This document shows, one piece after another, positions 9,891 through 19,765 of a stretch of DNA of 46,463 nt. How positions within the stretch are numbered: position 1 is the first letter of the stretch; each line of letters begins with the position of its first letter. The stretch is from Priapulus caudatus (Eukaryota > Priapulida > Priapulimorpha > Priapulimorphida > Priapulidae): the NCBI RefSeq assembly GCF_000485595.1, contig NW_014577758.1, positions 103,094 through 149,556 of the forward strand, in the 5' to 3' direction. Made by a program: the position numbers and the translations under genes. The notes below the pieces were generated by a model that was not told where the DNA came from, did not search any database, and saw nothing but the letters and a program-made list of their open reading frames with translations.

Positions 9891-10321
9891 TGCCACTTGC
9901 CGCCCTGATACGCCCATCCGGCGTCCATGATGGCGTAGTCGGTACCTCCCTCCAAGCCGACGCGGCTCAGGCAGGTCTTGAAGTCGATGTTCTCGACGCA
10001 CTTGATGCTGGGCATGACGTACTGCACGGCGAGCGCGTCGCGCAGGCCCTCGCACTGCTGCTTATCCTGCTTCGACGCCGTCGTGCATATGCTGATCTCC
10101 TTCTCGTTGTTGGACCTCGGGCAGTAGTCCTTCTCGTTGGCATCGATGAACGGCTTGGAAAGGTAGTCGCTGATCTGGATGAGAAAATCGTCGAGGACCC
10201 CATCATCCCGGTCCCGGACGACGTTGCTGAGCCTCTCCGGCAGTCGGTTCCCGGTCGAATCGACGGGATTGTCATTGTCGTTTGATGCTAGCAGGGCGGT
10301 GACGAACGGCAGATTCGTTCC
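9891..10321 (-). CDS. Transferrin-like linking exon, truncated copy 1
   Basis: Minus-strand exon with acceptor ...CATCACAG above 10321 and phase 0 from the exon at 11082-11204. It encodes the end of the N-lobe (GTNLPFVTALLASND... DDFLIQISDYL...DYCP) and the start of the C-lobe: ISICTTASKQDKQQCEGL, VMPSIKCVENIDFKTCL, YAIMDAGWAYQGGKW. These correspond to family motifs WC..S..E..KC..L, I.CV......C and LDAG..Y. The Asp ligand (IMDAG) is kept. At 9891 the exon stops abruptly against Helitron sequence. Its missing tail corresponds to 41409-41518 in the intact copy. It has about three extra codons (RDRDDGV) relative to the copies at 41 and 45 kb. Confidence 0.88.
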
Positions 10322-11081
10322 CTGTGATGAAAACCGTGACAGACGTCGCTTAGATCGTGCTCGGCGACTGCCTCCGCTAACTGCCCCGCGTACAGCCGAC
10401 CGCGTCCGCACGAATACGCGCTGTTCGGCAGGGAGGGAGTACGTTGTCAGATACATCAGAAATAGTCAAGGGGTTTAAAGGGAAGTGTCGTACAAAAGTC
10501 ATGACAGTTTGGATTTATGATAGACATCCGCATTTATAATGTTTAGACTGACAACGAGCCTCAGTAAAATGTCGCTCGAGCGGCTAAATTAGCGATTCGC
10601 TGCATATATATATAGTTGCATTTTTGCAAGCGGTCACAATAATTTAACATGTAGATTTAATCCGCGTATATCTCATCCTCAATAGACAGATCTACTCGTA
10701 TTATGTCGAATAGCGATATACTTGGCGAGTGAACATTTTATGCTCTTGAGTTCTGCACATCGAATCGAGGTGGCTAATAATCATATTGTTCTTTTTCATC
10801 TGACACCTACTACGTGCATCACAAAATTACTCGCACCGCACACGACAGATTCTCTTTATATCCTCGCGTGATTCCCACAAACAAGTCGTATTCAATACGT
10901 GTATATAGCATATGCAGACACCAAGTGTATCACAATTCGACACAAGAATACCTCTTGTAAGGTTAACAGTAAGTAAACAGGAAGAAACGTCTAAAAATAT
11001 AACAAAATGTTGAGTAAATGTCTTACAGAATGGCGTGCAGCATTCCTACGTGTGCATAAAAAGCCGTGTAACTATTACTAC
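10322..11081 (-). other. Intron of transferrin-like gene (duplicated segment)
   Basis: Bounded by the donor at 11081 and the acceptor at 10322. It is highly similar to 41941-42702 and 45492-46280. No coding content. Confidence 0.8.
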
Positions 11082-11204
11082 CTTGGCGGAATAATATAGA
11101 TTCGTTAAGGCGTCTCCTATTGCCTTCTTCTGTCCACGTGACTGATACGTCATGATATGATGGGTCGGGTAGCGTCCCCAGTTGCAGTTGTCGACGTGCG
11201 TAAG
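11082..11204 (-). CDS. Transferrin-like N-lobe exon (P-T-H histidine region), copy 1
   Basis: 123-nt phase-0 exon with acceptor ...GATTTAG above 11204 and donor GTAGTAATAG below 11082. The peptide starts LTHVDNCNWGRYPTHHIMTY and ends DALTNLYYSAK. It corresponds to the family block C-H-L-A-x-V-P-S-H-x-V-V...LL...FG. The His ligand position (P-T-H) is conserved here. A longer open frame in another register crosses the same bases, but it has no family match and ignores the splice sites. Copies lie at 42703-42825 and 46281-46403. Confidence 0.85.
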
Positions 11205-11531
11205 CTAAATCAAATGCAAAATTCATCCGTGTGCAATACATCATTGACGCTGGTATACTAATCTGCGAAGCTATGAACAAGTCGGTCAAGCACGCGGGTC
11301 TTACACATCTCGTCTGCCTAGTCTTCTCCATCATTTACCGATTCTTCATACTACTGCGCAGTGTCGTTGTGATTCATGTTTGCTACCAATCTGATTTTGG
11401 CCATATTCTTTTGCTACCGATTGTTACCTTCGCGTCTGCTGTAGATTGTAAACGCGTCGATTCTTGGTGATATTACTGCCCGCAGTACGTGTCAAAAACA
11501 CATTCGAAGAAATTCCAAATATCCAACGTAC

Positions 11532-11607
11532 CGGTTGGTTGGTGTCTCCAGAGGTATCGTCGGTGCAGACCAGGCGGAATTGGTTGCTGTCTCCGATCTC
11601 CTGGATG
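11532..11607 (-). CDS. Transferrin-like N-lobe exon fragment (F.LVC.D region)
   Basis: Minus-strand fragment with donor GTACGT below 11532. It encodes IQEIGDSNQFRLVCTDDTSG then DTNQP, matching the family segment ..YELLC.D.TR.PV that precedes the Cys-His exon. It joins 11082-11204 in phase. Its upstream end is lost at the junction with Helitron sequence at about 11608. No acceptor is visible. Confidence 0.75.
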
Positions 11608-11608
11608 C

Positions 11609-12764
11609 ACAACAGAGGAAAGAGAACTGCAACTTTAAGCCCAACGTCAAAGAGACAGGACACAAAAGACACTAAAAGCAATACGTTCTAACAAAAAATT
11701 GGGTGTTATAAAAGACACTCAGTATTTTATGGAGGATGAATTTTTCATTACCCAATGTCACCATGAACAACCATGTTTGTATTACGCTGGAAATGAATGT
11801 AAATTTTGCAGTGCCTACCGCTGGAAAGAAGAGAGACTCGGATTTTATTGTGAAAAGGGAAAGATGAAGTTGCCCGTTGCACCACCAGCTCCACATAAAA
11901 TACACCAGATTTATAAGGCTAGTCGATCAACAGTCCTTGACAACCTGCGGTCATACAACAATGCCCTAGCTTTAGCTTCTCTCGGATGTAGTCAATAAAG
12001 CATGACTGGATTCAGTCCCACCTTCAAATTCCAGGGAAAAGTCTACCACAGAATTGGTTTCCTAATGCCAACAAATGGAGATTACCCAAAATCTGCCCAA
12101 ATCTATTTCCATGATACAGAGCATGAGCTGCAAAACAGACTGCATCACAATTCACATTTACATCCTGATGTTTTCACTTCTCTCCAGAACTGCCTGCACA
12201 GAGCCAATCCCTATGTCTCTTCTTTCAAATCAGCAATTGAGTTTGCAGATAACCATCCTGAGGCAACTCTGGTGTTCAGTGCTGAAAAGAAACCATTCAG
12301 TAAACATGCCCGGCGCTACAATTTACTTACAGACTGTGAAGTGGCAGTCATCATGCCAGGTGAACAGGGACATCATAAGTATGTCATCCTACAAACAAGA
12401 GGTGGTCACATACAAAGAATCAATTTAACACACCGTAGTTATGACCCACTGCACTACATATTGCTGTTTCCACATGGAACAGATGGATATTGGGAGAAGA
12501 TCCAACATGCTTTGGCCCCAGGCCACATTTTCCCCACACAATTTTACAAGTACAAACTCCAAATACGTTCCAACACAGACAACGTTATCATGAAATCTAG
12601 ACGACTCACACACCAATATGCAACAGATGCCTTTGCTAAGGCTGAATCTGAGCGACTGAGATGGGTTCGAAACAATCAAAGTACTATCAGAGCCGATAAA
12701 TACAAAGGATTGTTGGATGCTGTCAATGACAATGATGAAATGAGAGCTGGAGTGAAGGTCATAG
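11609..12764 (+). pseudogene. Helitron N-terminal fragment (copy 2)
   Basis: Diverged duplicate of about 4845-5991 of the first Helitron copy, with the same GVIK.TQYFMEDEFFITQCHH start and the same YHRIG and HDTEHELQNRLHH segments. A TAA near 11996 interrupts the frame. It ends abruptly at 12764, before the Rep HxH motif, where an unrelated gene fragment begins. It has no terminus on either side, so it is a fragment rather than a separate complete insertion. Confidence 0.9.
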
Positions 12765-12765
12765 C

Positions 12766-13250
12766 GTAGTCAGAACGGTGTCTGGGTGAGCAGGTGGTGA
12801 ATCGATCATCGGTCCAAACACCACCAGTGTCTTGGGCTTATGGGCAGAGCCCGCCACTAGTCGGTCTTGCTGAGCATTGAAGCCCGCCCACTCGACAGGC
12901 TTGTCACTCTCATGGACTTGCGACAGCCAGGCTGCGTCTCGCTGCTGACTGAAACTGACTGCATCGGATTGAAGCTGTGACTCTTCTGCGGACAGAGCTT
13001 TCATTGGAATCAGAGGTGGATTCAGCTTGGAAGGTCCTGTGTAGTGCTGCAGCTGTATAGCCTGATTGGCTATGAGTCGCTGAGAGAATGCCTCGTGTTT
13101 CTTGACTCGAGGGATCGTGAGCTGCATCACACCAATGTTTCCTGTCTCGATGATGCCGGCAGGATGCTGGGTGAACTCCATGACCATGGTGTGGGTGGTT
13201 TTCATCCCATTTGGTCTCGTAATGTTCAAGTCGTAGTTGTCAGCCTATAT
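12766..13250 (-). pseudogene. Fragment of uncharacterised multicopy protein
   Basis: Minus-strand coding stretch without a stop. A possible AG acceptor above 13248 is followed by ADNYDLNITRPNGMKTTHTM, then WAGFNAQQD, KPKTLVVFGPMIDSPPAHPD and TVLTTL. This style (ADN.D..., W..FN, .P...PPAHPDTV) recalls uncharacterised repetitive proteins found in cnidarians, sponges and other invertebrates, often near transposons; a DUF6589-like identity is possible but unverified. The frame is cut at 12766 by Helitron sequence. A His-Thr-Met step and acidic residues are visible, but I assign no function. Confidence 0.45.
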
Positions 13251-13254
13251 ATAC

Positions 13255-13862
13255 TATCTATGAACAGTGAATTTACATTAAAGTGTCTTATTTTGACCGT
13301 TGACCGTCATTTTGACCGTTGACCGTCATTTTGACCTTAACATTGACCCCATTATCTAAAAAATAACTCCAGAAATGAACTCCCTGCCCTCGAAAACCCT
13401 TAAAAAGAGGTATTGCATGACACTCTAGAGCATCGAAATCACAAATTGTAAATTGACCAAAATCCAAGATCGACGGCGGCGGCCATCTTGAATTCCAAGA
13501 AATGCTCAACGTTGCACAGGTAGCAACCAAGCTAAATCAGCTCTCCTAACTATATAGAACACATTTCCATAAAAAAAAGTTTAGAGTAATTAACATTGCA
13601 GGGTCAACATTTTGGCAACTGGACTATTACTATAAAGAGGCTAATCTTGTGTGTGTGTGTGTGTGTTTGTTTGACCTCGCTTTTCTCCGTGATTTTTTAC
13701 TCAATCGCGGTAACTGAAGATATATTCAGAATCACCACGTCTTGAAGGTGGTTCTGGCTGAGACAAAAACTTAAAAAATTTAAAAAAGTTAAAAAGTTAA
13801 AAATTAAAAAACTTATTACTCAATAGATGGCGCTACATCTCAGATTTAAAGTCTTACAATCA
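13255..13862. repeat. Interspersed repeat, copy 1 (inverted relative to 20360-21790)
   Basis: Contains TTTTGACCGTTGACCGTCA repeats (13289-13335), a GCGGCGGCCATCTTGAATTC segment, ACTATATAGAACACATTTCC, and a GATGGCGC end near 13826-13836. The reverse complement of 20360-21790 contains the same blocks in the same order, apart from an ~880-bp insert. Probably a transposable element of unknown class. Confidence 0.8.
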
Positions 13863-14111
13863 CCCTGCTTTCACTTTCACTTTCACTCTGCTTTGACGTA
13901 CACCGTACTGACACCAGCACACACACACACACACACACAAAACCTTTCATCCGCTAAAACTTGCCATTGAAATCCAAATTCTTCGCTTCATTTGTTGAAA
14001 ACAAAAAAATACCACCAACGCGTCATGTGTTTCGGCAGATAGGACGAGTGATATATGTTCAGTCGTCGCCCAAGGGGAGTAACTGAACAGTACGCGATCA
14101 CACGTAATTAC
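13863..14111. other. Intronic sequence with short CTTTCA and CA tracts
   Basis: CTTTCA repeats at 13869-13890 and (CA)n at 13919-13939. The last ~40 bp matches the intron copy at 24895-24932, next to the same exon. Confidence 0.6.
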
Positions 14112-14244
14112 CATTAAAAACTTCTCTCGTTATTGGTTCCATCATATACCGCGTCGCAGCAATATACACCTCCTCCGGCCGTAGCTTGATGAGGTCTGCT
14201 TCCATATCCTCGATCGCCCGCATGCAGCCGAAGACATGTTCGCG
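14112..14244 (-). CDS. Transferrin-like N-lobe exon 'CMRAIED', copy 1
   Basis: 133-nt exon with acceptor ...TTTTCCAG above 14244 and donor GTAATT below 14112. The peptide REHVFGCMRAIEDMEADLIK continues LRPEEVYIAATRYMMEPIT. It matches the family block C.RAI...EADA.TLDAG..Y.A....L.P, but where the Asp iron ligand (T-L-D-A-G) should be, the sequence reads K-L-R-P-E. Joins 14508-14608 in phase 0. A copy with the same substitution lies at 24933-25065. Confidence 0.88.
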
Positions 14245-14507
14245 CTGGAAAACGGAATTACATACTCTATGGATCTGTTTTATTTTCAGGTCTGATGTAG
14301 TATAATCTCTCTTGCGGACGAAATGACGTATTTGACGCATGAAAAATCACGAGTGTAAACCATTTGTGCACGAAGTGAGAATTATGTATATATTCTGCGT
14401 GAAGAGATGATATTTTCAAGAGTTTTGCTGAACTGAAACGTTACTGACGTGTGGAAATATCGCAAGTTTTACTTTAATAAAACGTAAGCGGTCTCAGATA
14501 TTTCTAC

Positions 14508-14608
14508 CTTAACGCAATCGATGTTTGGCATGATATACTTCTCCTCGGCGAATAACTTCATCTCCCTGCACCTCTCCATGTCTAATTTGTTAGTTACGCA
14601 CCAATTCA
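14508..14608 (-). CDS. Transferrin-like N-lobe exon 'WCVT', copy 1
   Basis: 101-nt exon with acceptor ...TTTTACAG above 14608 and donor GTAGAA below 14508. The peptide has NWCVTNKLDMERCREMKLFA, then NIDCVK. This is the lobe-opening block of transferrins: [RK]WC..S..E..KC..........I.CV. The signal-peptide exon that should come before it is not seen. Copies lie at 21854-21952 and 25321-25421. Confidence 0.9.
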
Positions 14609-14744
14609 CTGTAAAATGAAATATTGGCAAAGAGCGTAGTAGTACTAGCGGGATACCCGGCATTGCCCGGAGAAATCAGTGGCGTTACTCAGTTGGTGAC
14701 CGCTTGGTTGAAATGGAAATACCCAAAAAATCTATCTATCCATG

Positions 14745-16360
14745 TGTAACGTTCGTCCCTCTGTCCTTGCCCCCTCGCTATTCGTCGTGCCTGGCCCGCA
14801 GCGCCCTCCGCTGCCAGGGGTCGGCCGAGCCCAGTTCGGGCAGACCCTACGGCCTCCGCGCAGGCTAGGACAGGGTTGAGGGAGGGGGTGTTACTCCCCC
14901 ACCCAGGTTCGACTAGGTCATGCTAGATAAGATGACAGCCGTACAGTTCTTGTAAGATATATCATATAGGTCATTTATTATACACGCCGGTCCGCACGTG
15001 GACGCGATGGCTGTTCGTGCCTACACGCGCACTATCAACCACAGGCACTTGAAGCGTTTCAATAAAATATAATGCTAACTAAATACGAAATATATTTACT
15101 ACCAAATTCTTAATGTTTCTATACTCTCTTTCACCTATTATTGCCGACAGTTTCCAACGCCTCTCCTTCCTCGCATTACTTCTTGACGCGCGCATCTCGC
15201 GCCCGCGAAATTCCGCTTATCGCACCCTTTACAAACTAGCATAACTTTAATATAGACAAACCTAACTTTCCTCCTTTCTACCTCACTTCCCTCACACCAT
15301 ATCGCGTACCGCCGCAATTCCTTAATAATACGCCGCCGCGCATTTCCGTGAGCTCCCCCTGCGGCGAGCTACCCAACATCGCAACTTCCTCGACATCGCG
15401 AACTACACTATACCTCTCAACTACTCAATATCGCAACCGATACGATATCGCGAACTACTCACTATCGCGAATTATACCATTGTCGCGCAATCACACACAT
15501 TCTTAATTATCCGCTTTACGTAGCAGATAACAGGTAGCACCAAACGAACAGAACACAGTGAGATTCGGTTAACGGTACGGTTATATAGCTTTTATTGCGT
15601 GTTACTAGTGTACAAATGATTCCCCTGCATTCGTATATGCAGCGGTCCTTCTATCGATCTCGTCTAAAGAAAGAAAAGTAACGCTCTGTCTCTCTTTCTC
15701 TTCGTCCTCGGCTGCTTCTCCTTCTTCTTCTTCTTCTTCTTCTTCTTCTTCTTCTTCTTCTTCCTACCTAAACCTAACCTGAAAAGCAACACCCTCTTCC
15801 TCTTTCTCTTCGTCCTCTGCTTCCTCTTCTCCTTCTTCTTCTTCCTAAACCTAGCCCTGAAAAATAACACACTCCCTCTTTCTCTTCGTCCTCGGCTGCT
15901 TCCTCTCCTTCTTCTTCTTCTCCTTCTTCTTCTTCTTCTTCCTACCTAGACCTAACCTGAAAAGCAACACACTCTAACTCTGCTCTGTTCGGCGCGCCCT
16001 ATATACCTATAGCAGGCGCGCAGATTTCGTTCGCTGACGCAATCACTGTGGTGCAATCGTTTCACCCTTCTGGCGCAAGCCGTTGCTGGATTATTACATT
16101 ATCTTAGGTAACCCGTGCCGGGCACGGCGATTGCATCATCCCAGGCAAATCATGCCTAAGTAACTATTCCTTGTTTTCCCCCGACAGGCAGCAGCACCAG
16201 CAGTGATAGCATGATGTCAAGATGGCCGCGCCCAGGCGTTGATATTTACATGCTGTCTATATTTTATCCTGCCTTTAGTCTATATATATATGGTTATTCT
16301 CTCTATACTGTGAGTTCAGTCTGTCCATCCTGATCTAGTCTACTACTCCTGTAAGTTACA
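14745..16360 (+). mobile_element. Possible LTR-type element or solo LTR
   Basis: Starts TGTAAC and ends GTTACA, the terminal form of many Ty3/gypsy and BEL LTRs. The 3' part has TATATATATGG near 16280, then a short pyrimidine-rich stretch. No target-site duplication was found, and no primer site follows 16360, so the boundaries are tentative. It contains the tandem repeat at 15668-15975. Confidence 0.35.
15668..15975. repeat. CTTCTT-rich tandem repeat, ~3 units of ~100 bp
   Basis: Three units, each with TCTCTTTCTCTTCGTCCTC, a variable (CTT)n run, then CCTAACCTGAAAAGCAACAC or a close variant. Unit length varies with the CTT run. Antisense frames give Lys/Arg/Glu runs that I do not regard as protein. 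Confidence 0.9.
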
Positions 16361-17639
16361 CACCCCCGAAATCTCCACACTAGCTCATCTAAACTCTCAA
16401 ATCGTGAATTTATTTCCCAAGGCGTTATTTCGAAATTTGGCGCCACCCGCCTCCATCTTTGTCTCGTTAAGTATGAAAGCGGATGGACTGCCGTACCTCC
16501 AGCCTCGAAACATTATGATACGGCTGCCGTACCCGTAGCCACAGCCAATGCTTTTTGTAAAGGTATAATGAGGGTATACGTATAAACAAGGTTTTTTCCC
16601 TTCTCATTTGGCTGGATATTTTATTATTTTTAGCTATCGTTGATATTTTGTATTGCGCATAGGGGACGCGCGCATACGCACACTCTATAAGCATATCATT
16701 GCAGCTGATTTTTTAGTCGTAAACGCAGATGTTTGCCCGCTTGATAAGAATAGTCAACAGTTGGGGCTACGTGACCGAGCCGGGGTTGCGGGATGGCGGT
16801 GGGTGGGCAGGTAGACATGAGTTCATCGGGTGAATCAACGTGAAATGACAGGTGCGATAAAGCTATCATTAGCGATGGCTGGATTTTATAGTGCACACGA
16901 ACTGAACTCATAAGAAATTTGGCGAGTAGAACAAGAGCCGCAGAGCGTCTGGGCTCATCTATAGATAAATATGTTAAAGAATGAATAACATCGTCAAATA
17001 TTTTAATATTGTTTTCCGATTTTAATGATATAAATTATGCTTCATACGTTATTGCCATTCTAGGTATATTCTCTATCGTGATCTAATAGGCCTATGTACG
17101 AAGCAGTTAATCCTAGAATCTCTACCACCCTAAGCTATATATCTATGAAGATCAAAGATATGTGTCAGTATTCTATTAATCAGATGACCGTTTTTGTGGT
17201 TAAAGACTTGACAAATTTTGTAATATAAATTCGCATGATTCCGTTATATAGATCACATAATGTCCAGAGACTAATAAATCAACAGACCACGCAGTTTACA
17301 TTATGTACAAATAGCAATTTATATCAAATTAATTATAACGCTGATTTTGCACCGACAAACTACATCTAATTAATCGCTCACTTTTAATCTAAGCCTACTA
17401 CGAATCTGACCTCTCAGTTAAAATTATCCATCTTATAGATCTGTGTAAAAATGGGTTTAACGCTACTGCTACACCACGTCCAACGTTCGCGCGCGTGTAA
17501 AATGCTGTATCGATATTAAAATATTCTGCGATCGCAATGTCTCTCGTTGCCGCTGCACGCACAGGCCGTTTATTTGATAAACCAAGCAGCGACAGAGATG
17601 GCTAGAACCGCCAGCAGACCGATTGATTGCTTGGCCGAT
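16361..17639. other. Unassigned AT-rich sequence
   Basis: No recognised coding sequence, RNA or repeat. Open frames are short and match no family I know. Probably intron or intergenic DNA. Confidence 0.4.
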
Positions 17640-17901
17640 CCAGCACGGCATCTTCGGGATCGGTTTCATTCAATGCTCGAACGAATTCGCCGTTGTCGAA
17701 GTATCGGAAATCCTCGTACCAGGTGGCGTTGGAGGCGAGATCGCTTAGTTCGGTGGTGCTGTCCGTAAACATAGTGTCGGTGGTGTTGTACGGCGATCCG
17801 TACAGCTGGAATTCACCTGAGTCCTTGGTGGTAGCTACAGAGATCGAAAAAAAGTTAATTAACTATCGTGCAAACACCGTGTATAGGTAATTAGGATTTA
17901 G
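17640..17901 (-). pseudogene. Isolated copy of the FQLYGSP transferrin-like exon
   Basis: Exon portion 17640-17836 with its acceptor, plus ~65 bp of upstream intron. It encodes TTKDSGEFQLYGSPYNTTDT, then the DSTTELSDLASNATWYEDF region. The Cys codon near the end is broken by a one-base deletion (GAAGATGCC against GAAGACTGCC). Similarity to the 0.6 and 23.2 kb copies stops at 17640 and 17901. No neighbouring exons, so it is probably a relic. Confidence 0.8.
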
Positions 17902-18085
17902 CTCAAGTGACAAACCCCTAACGCATCTGTACGTGGCGTTAGAGACAGAACGCTTTTAGCCAGCGAGGTTCCGGTTCCGGTTCCGGTACTGGTGCAACGT
18001 CACTTCTAGTGCTATGCAGATGGGCGCATAGTTCTACTGAACGCTATCGGAGCGTAAATTTAATATTGACAGTTTGAGCTCTGAG

Positions 18086-18160
18086 ACAACAGCACAACTC
18101 ATTCGACGCTCCAGTCTTTTGGTTGTCGATGAGGTCACGATGGCCAACCGCAAAGTCTAT
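18086..18160. repeat. 75-bp direct repeat, right copy
   Basis: Exact repeat of 9812-9886. Helitron helicase coding resumes directly after it. Confidence 0.93.
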
Positions 18161-19171
18161 AAGGCTGTTAACAGAACATTCATAGACATCCGAGAAAATG
18201 ATCGCACTTTTGAAGGCATCCTTTACAGAAATTCTTCCTGTTCTTCGCTGGGGCAGTCGACCAGAAATCATTGATGCATGTCTTAAAACTTCTTCACTCT
18301 GGCAGGATGTCACAGTCATGAAACTCGTAACCAACATGAGAGTTCAGTTAAGTGGAGGTCACAGGTATGCTGACACACTGCTGTCTATTGGTGAAGGCAC
18401 TATCCCTGTGGAAAAAGAACTTGGTAAACACCAGATAAGACTTGATGCAGACATGCTTATTGAAGGAGGGAAACTCACTGAGCTGTGTCACTTTGTGTTT
18501 GACTCGCTTGACAGAGATTATGCTTCTCCACAGTGGCTCTCTTCACGTGGGATACTATGCCCAACAAACCAGGCTACAGATGATGTAAACAATATCATGA
18601 TCGACAGGTTTCCAGGTCAACCCAGAAAGTACATTAGCTCTGACAAGCTCCTAAATTGTGAGAACCACCAGCAATACCCAGTGGAGTTCCTCAATACACT
18701 ATCTTCAGGGATGCCGCCACACATTCTTTGTCTGAAAGAAAAGTGTCCAATCATGCTTCTGAGAAATCTTGATCCTGCAAATGGCCACTGTAATGGAAAA
18801 AAATACGTGATCAACAGCATGCATGACCATGTGATTGAAGCAACTGTTGCTATGGGTGTCCATGCAGGAAGGCACATTTTCATTCCTAGAATTCCCATCT
18901 CACCTACAGACACAACTCTTCCATTCAAAATGCAGAGACGCCAATTTCCAATCAAACCATGTTTTGCCATGACAGCCAATAAATCACAGGGACAACCCCT
19001 ATAAAAAGTTGGGCTTTACCTGTCAAAATACTTCTTCTCCCATGGTCAACTGTATGTTGTGATGAGTCGGGTTGGCGACAAGAAAAACATCAAAATACTC
19101 ACAAGGAATGGCCAATTCCCTGAAAAAGATGGTTTCTACACTGATAACGTTGTGTACCATGAAATTCTTTC
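18086..19171 (+). pseudogene. Helitron helicase C-terminal half (copy 1, continued)
   Basis: Helicase domain from Walker B onwards. Visible blocks are RPEIIDACLKTSSLW, KLVTNMR, SRGILCPTNQATDDVNN, YPVEFLNTL, MPPHILCLKEKCPIMLLRNL and the late motif AMTANKSQGQ. After a TAA near 19002 the same frame goes on through VGLYLSKYFF and HGQLYVVMSRV (arginine-finger-type end motif) to a second stop near 19172. A frameshift near 18195-18215 is needed to leave the Walker B segment. This is PIF1-like helicase sequence typical of Helitrons. It is not functional as written. Confidence 0.92.
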
Positions 19172-19306
19172 ATAGATCTTCTTCACATAACTATCTGATT
19201 GTACAGTGTAATTTAAAATGCCATTTTGTTATGAAATGACTCTGGCAGCAAATAACTTACACCTTTAAAGTTACATGTATTTCCTCTTTATCTTTTCATC
19301 AGAAAC

Positions 19307-19765
19307 ATGGAGATCACACCGAAAGAAGTCATTACTAAATCACTTCAAGAAATCATTGGAATATGTACGCGCACAACATACAGACAATACACGCCAGAAG
19401 CAGAGATCCAAAATGTGATCAAGGTCATCAGTGAAGTAGAACAATTCATGAAAAAGATGGAAGAGCAACACCACGAAGAAAAAAACAAGCTCATGGCCAA
19501 GAATCGCGATCTCACTAAAAGAGTCCATGGCTTTAAACAAGAACTAAAAAAGGCCCAAGAAAAATTCACCAAGGTCAAATTCGACCTTGACTCATCCCAG
19601 GCAAGCTTTCAAGCCCTCTACGAAGATGATGACGATTTTAGTTCTGTTGAAAACGAACTAAAAGAAGCCCAAGAGGAATCCAGCAAGAAACAAGATGACC
19701 TTCACTCTTATCAAATAACCTTTCCATCCCTCTGCAAAGATGATGAGGATTTCACTTCTGTGTAA
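19307..19765 (+). CDS. Coiled-coil accessory ORF of Helitron, 152 aa
   Basis: Intact ATG-to-TAA frame 135 bp after the helicase end, on the same strand. It has no Rep, helicase or nuclease motifs. The N-terminal third is KEVITKSLQEIIGICTRTTY followed by helical, charged sequence (EEQHHEEKNKLMAKNRDLTK) with coiled-coil character. The C-terminal part is an internal duplication: ELKKAQEKFTKVKFDLDSSQ...YEDDDDFSSV, then ELKEAQEESSKKQDDLHSYQ...CKDDEDFTSV. It may be an element-borne accessory protein or a captured host fragment. It is the only intact frame in this Helitron. Confidence 0.5.
   Translation: MEITPKEVITKSLQEIIGICTRTTYRQYTPEAEIQNVIKVISEVEQFMKKMEEQHHEEKNKLMAKNRDLTKRVHGFKQELKKAQEKFTKVKFDLDSSQASFQALYEDDDDFSSVENELKEAQEESSKKQDDLHSYQITFPSLCKDDEDFTSV

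Noticed and set aside
9845-10285. 146-codon plus-strand frame, with similar ones at 41419-41904
   Set aside because: Antisense shadows of the transferrin-like linking exon, which has splice sites and family motifs on the minus strand.
11023-11334. 103-codon minus-strand frame as a gene
   Set aside because: Covers the true 123-nt exon in the wrong register and ignores conserved splice sites.
15664-15870. Lys/Arg-rich antisense frame as a nuclear protein
   Set aside because: Arises from the CTT-rich tandem repeat.
17968-17987. GGTTCC repeat as a regulatory array
   Set aside because: Only about three units; too short to interpret.
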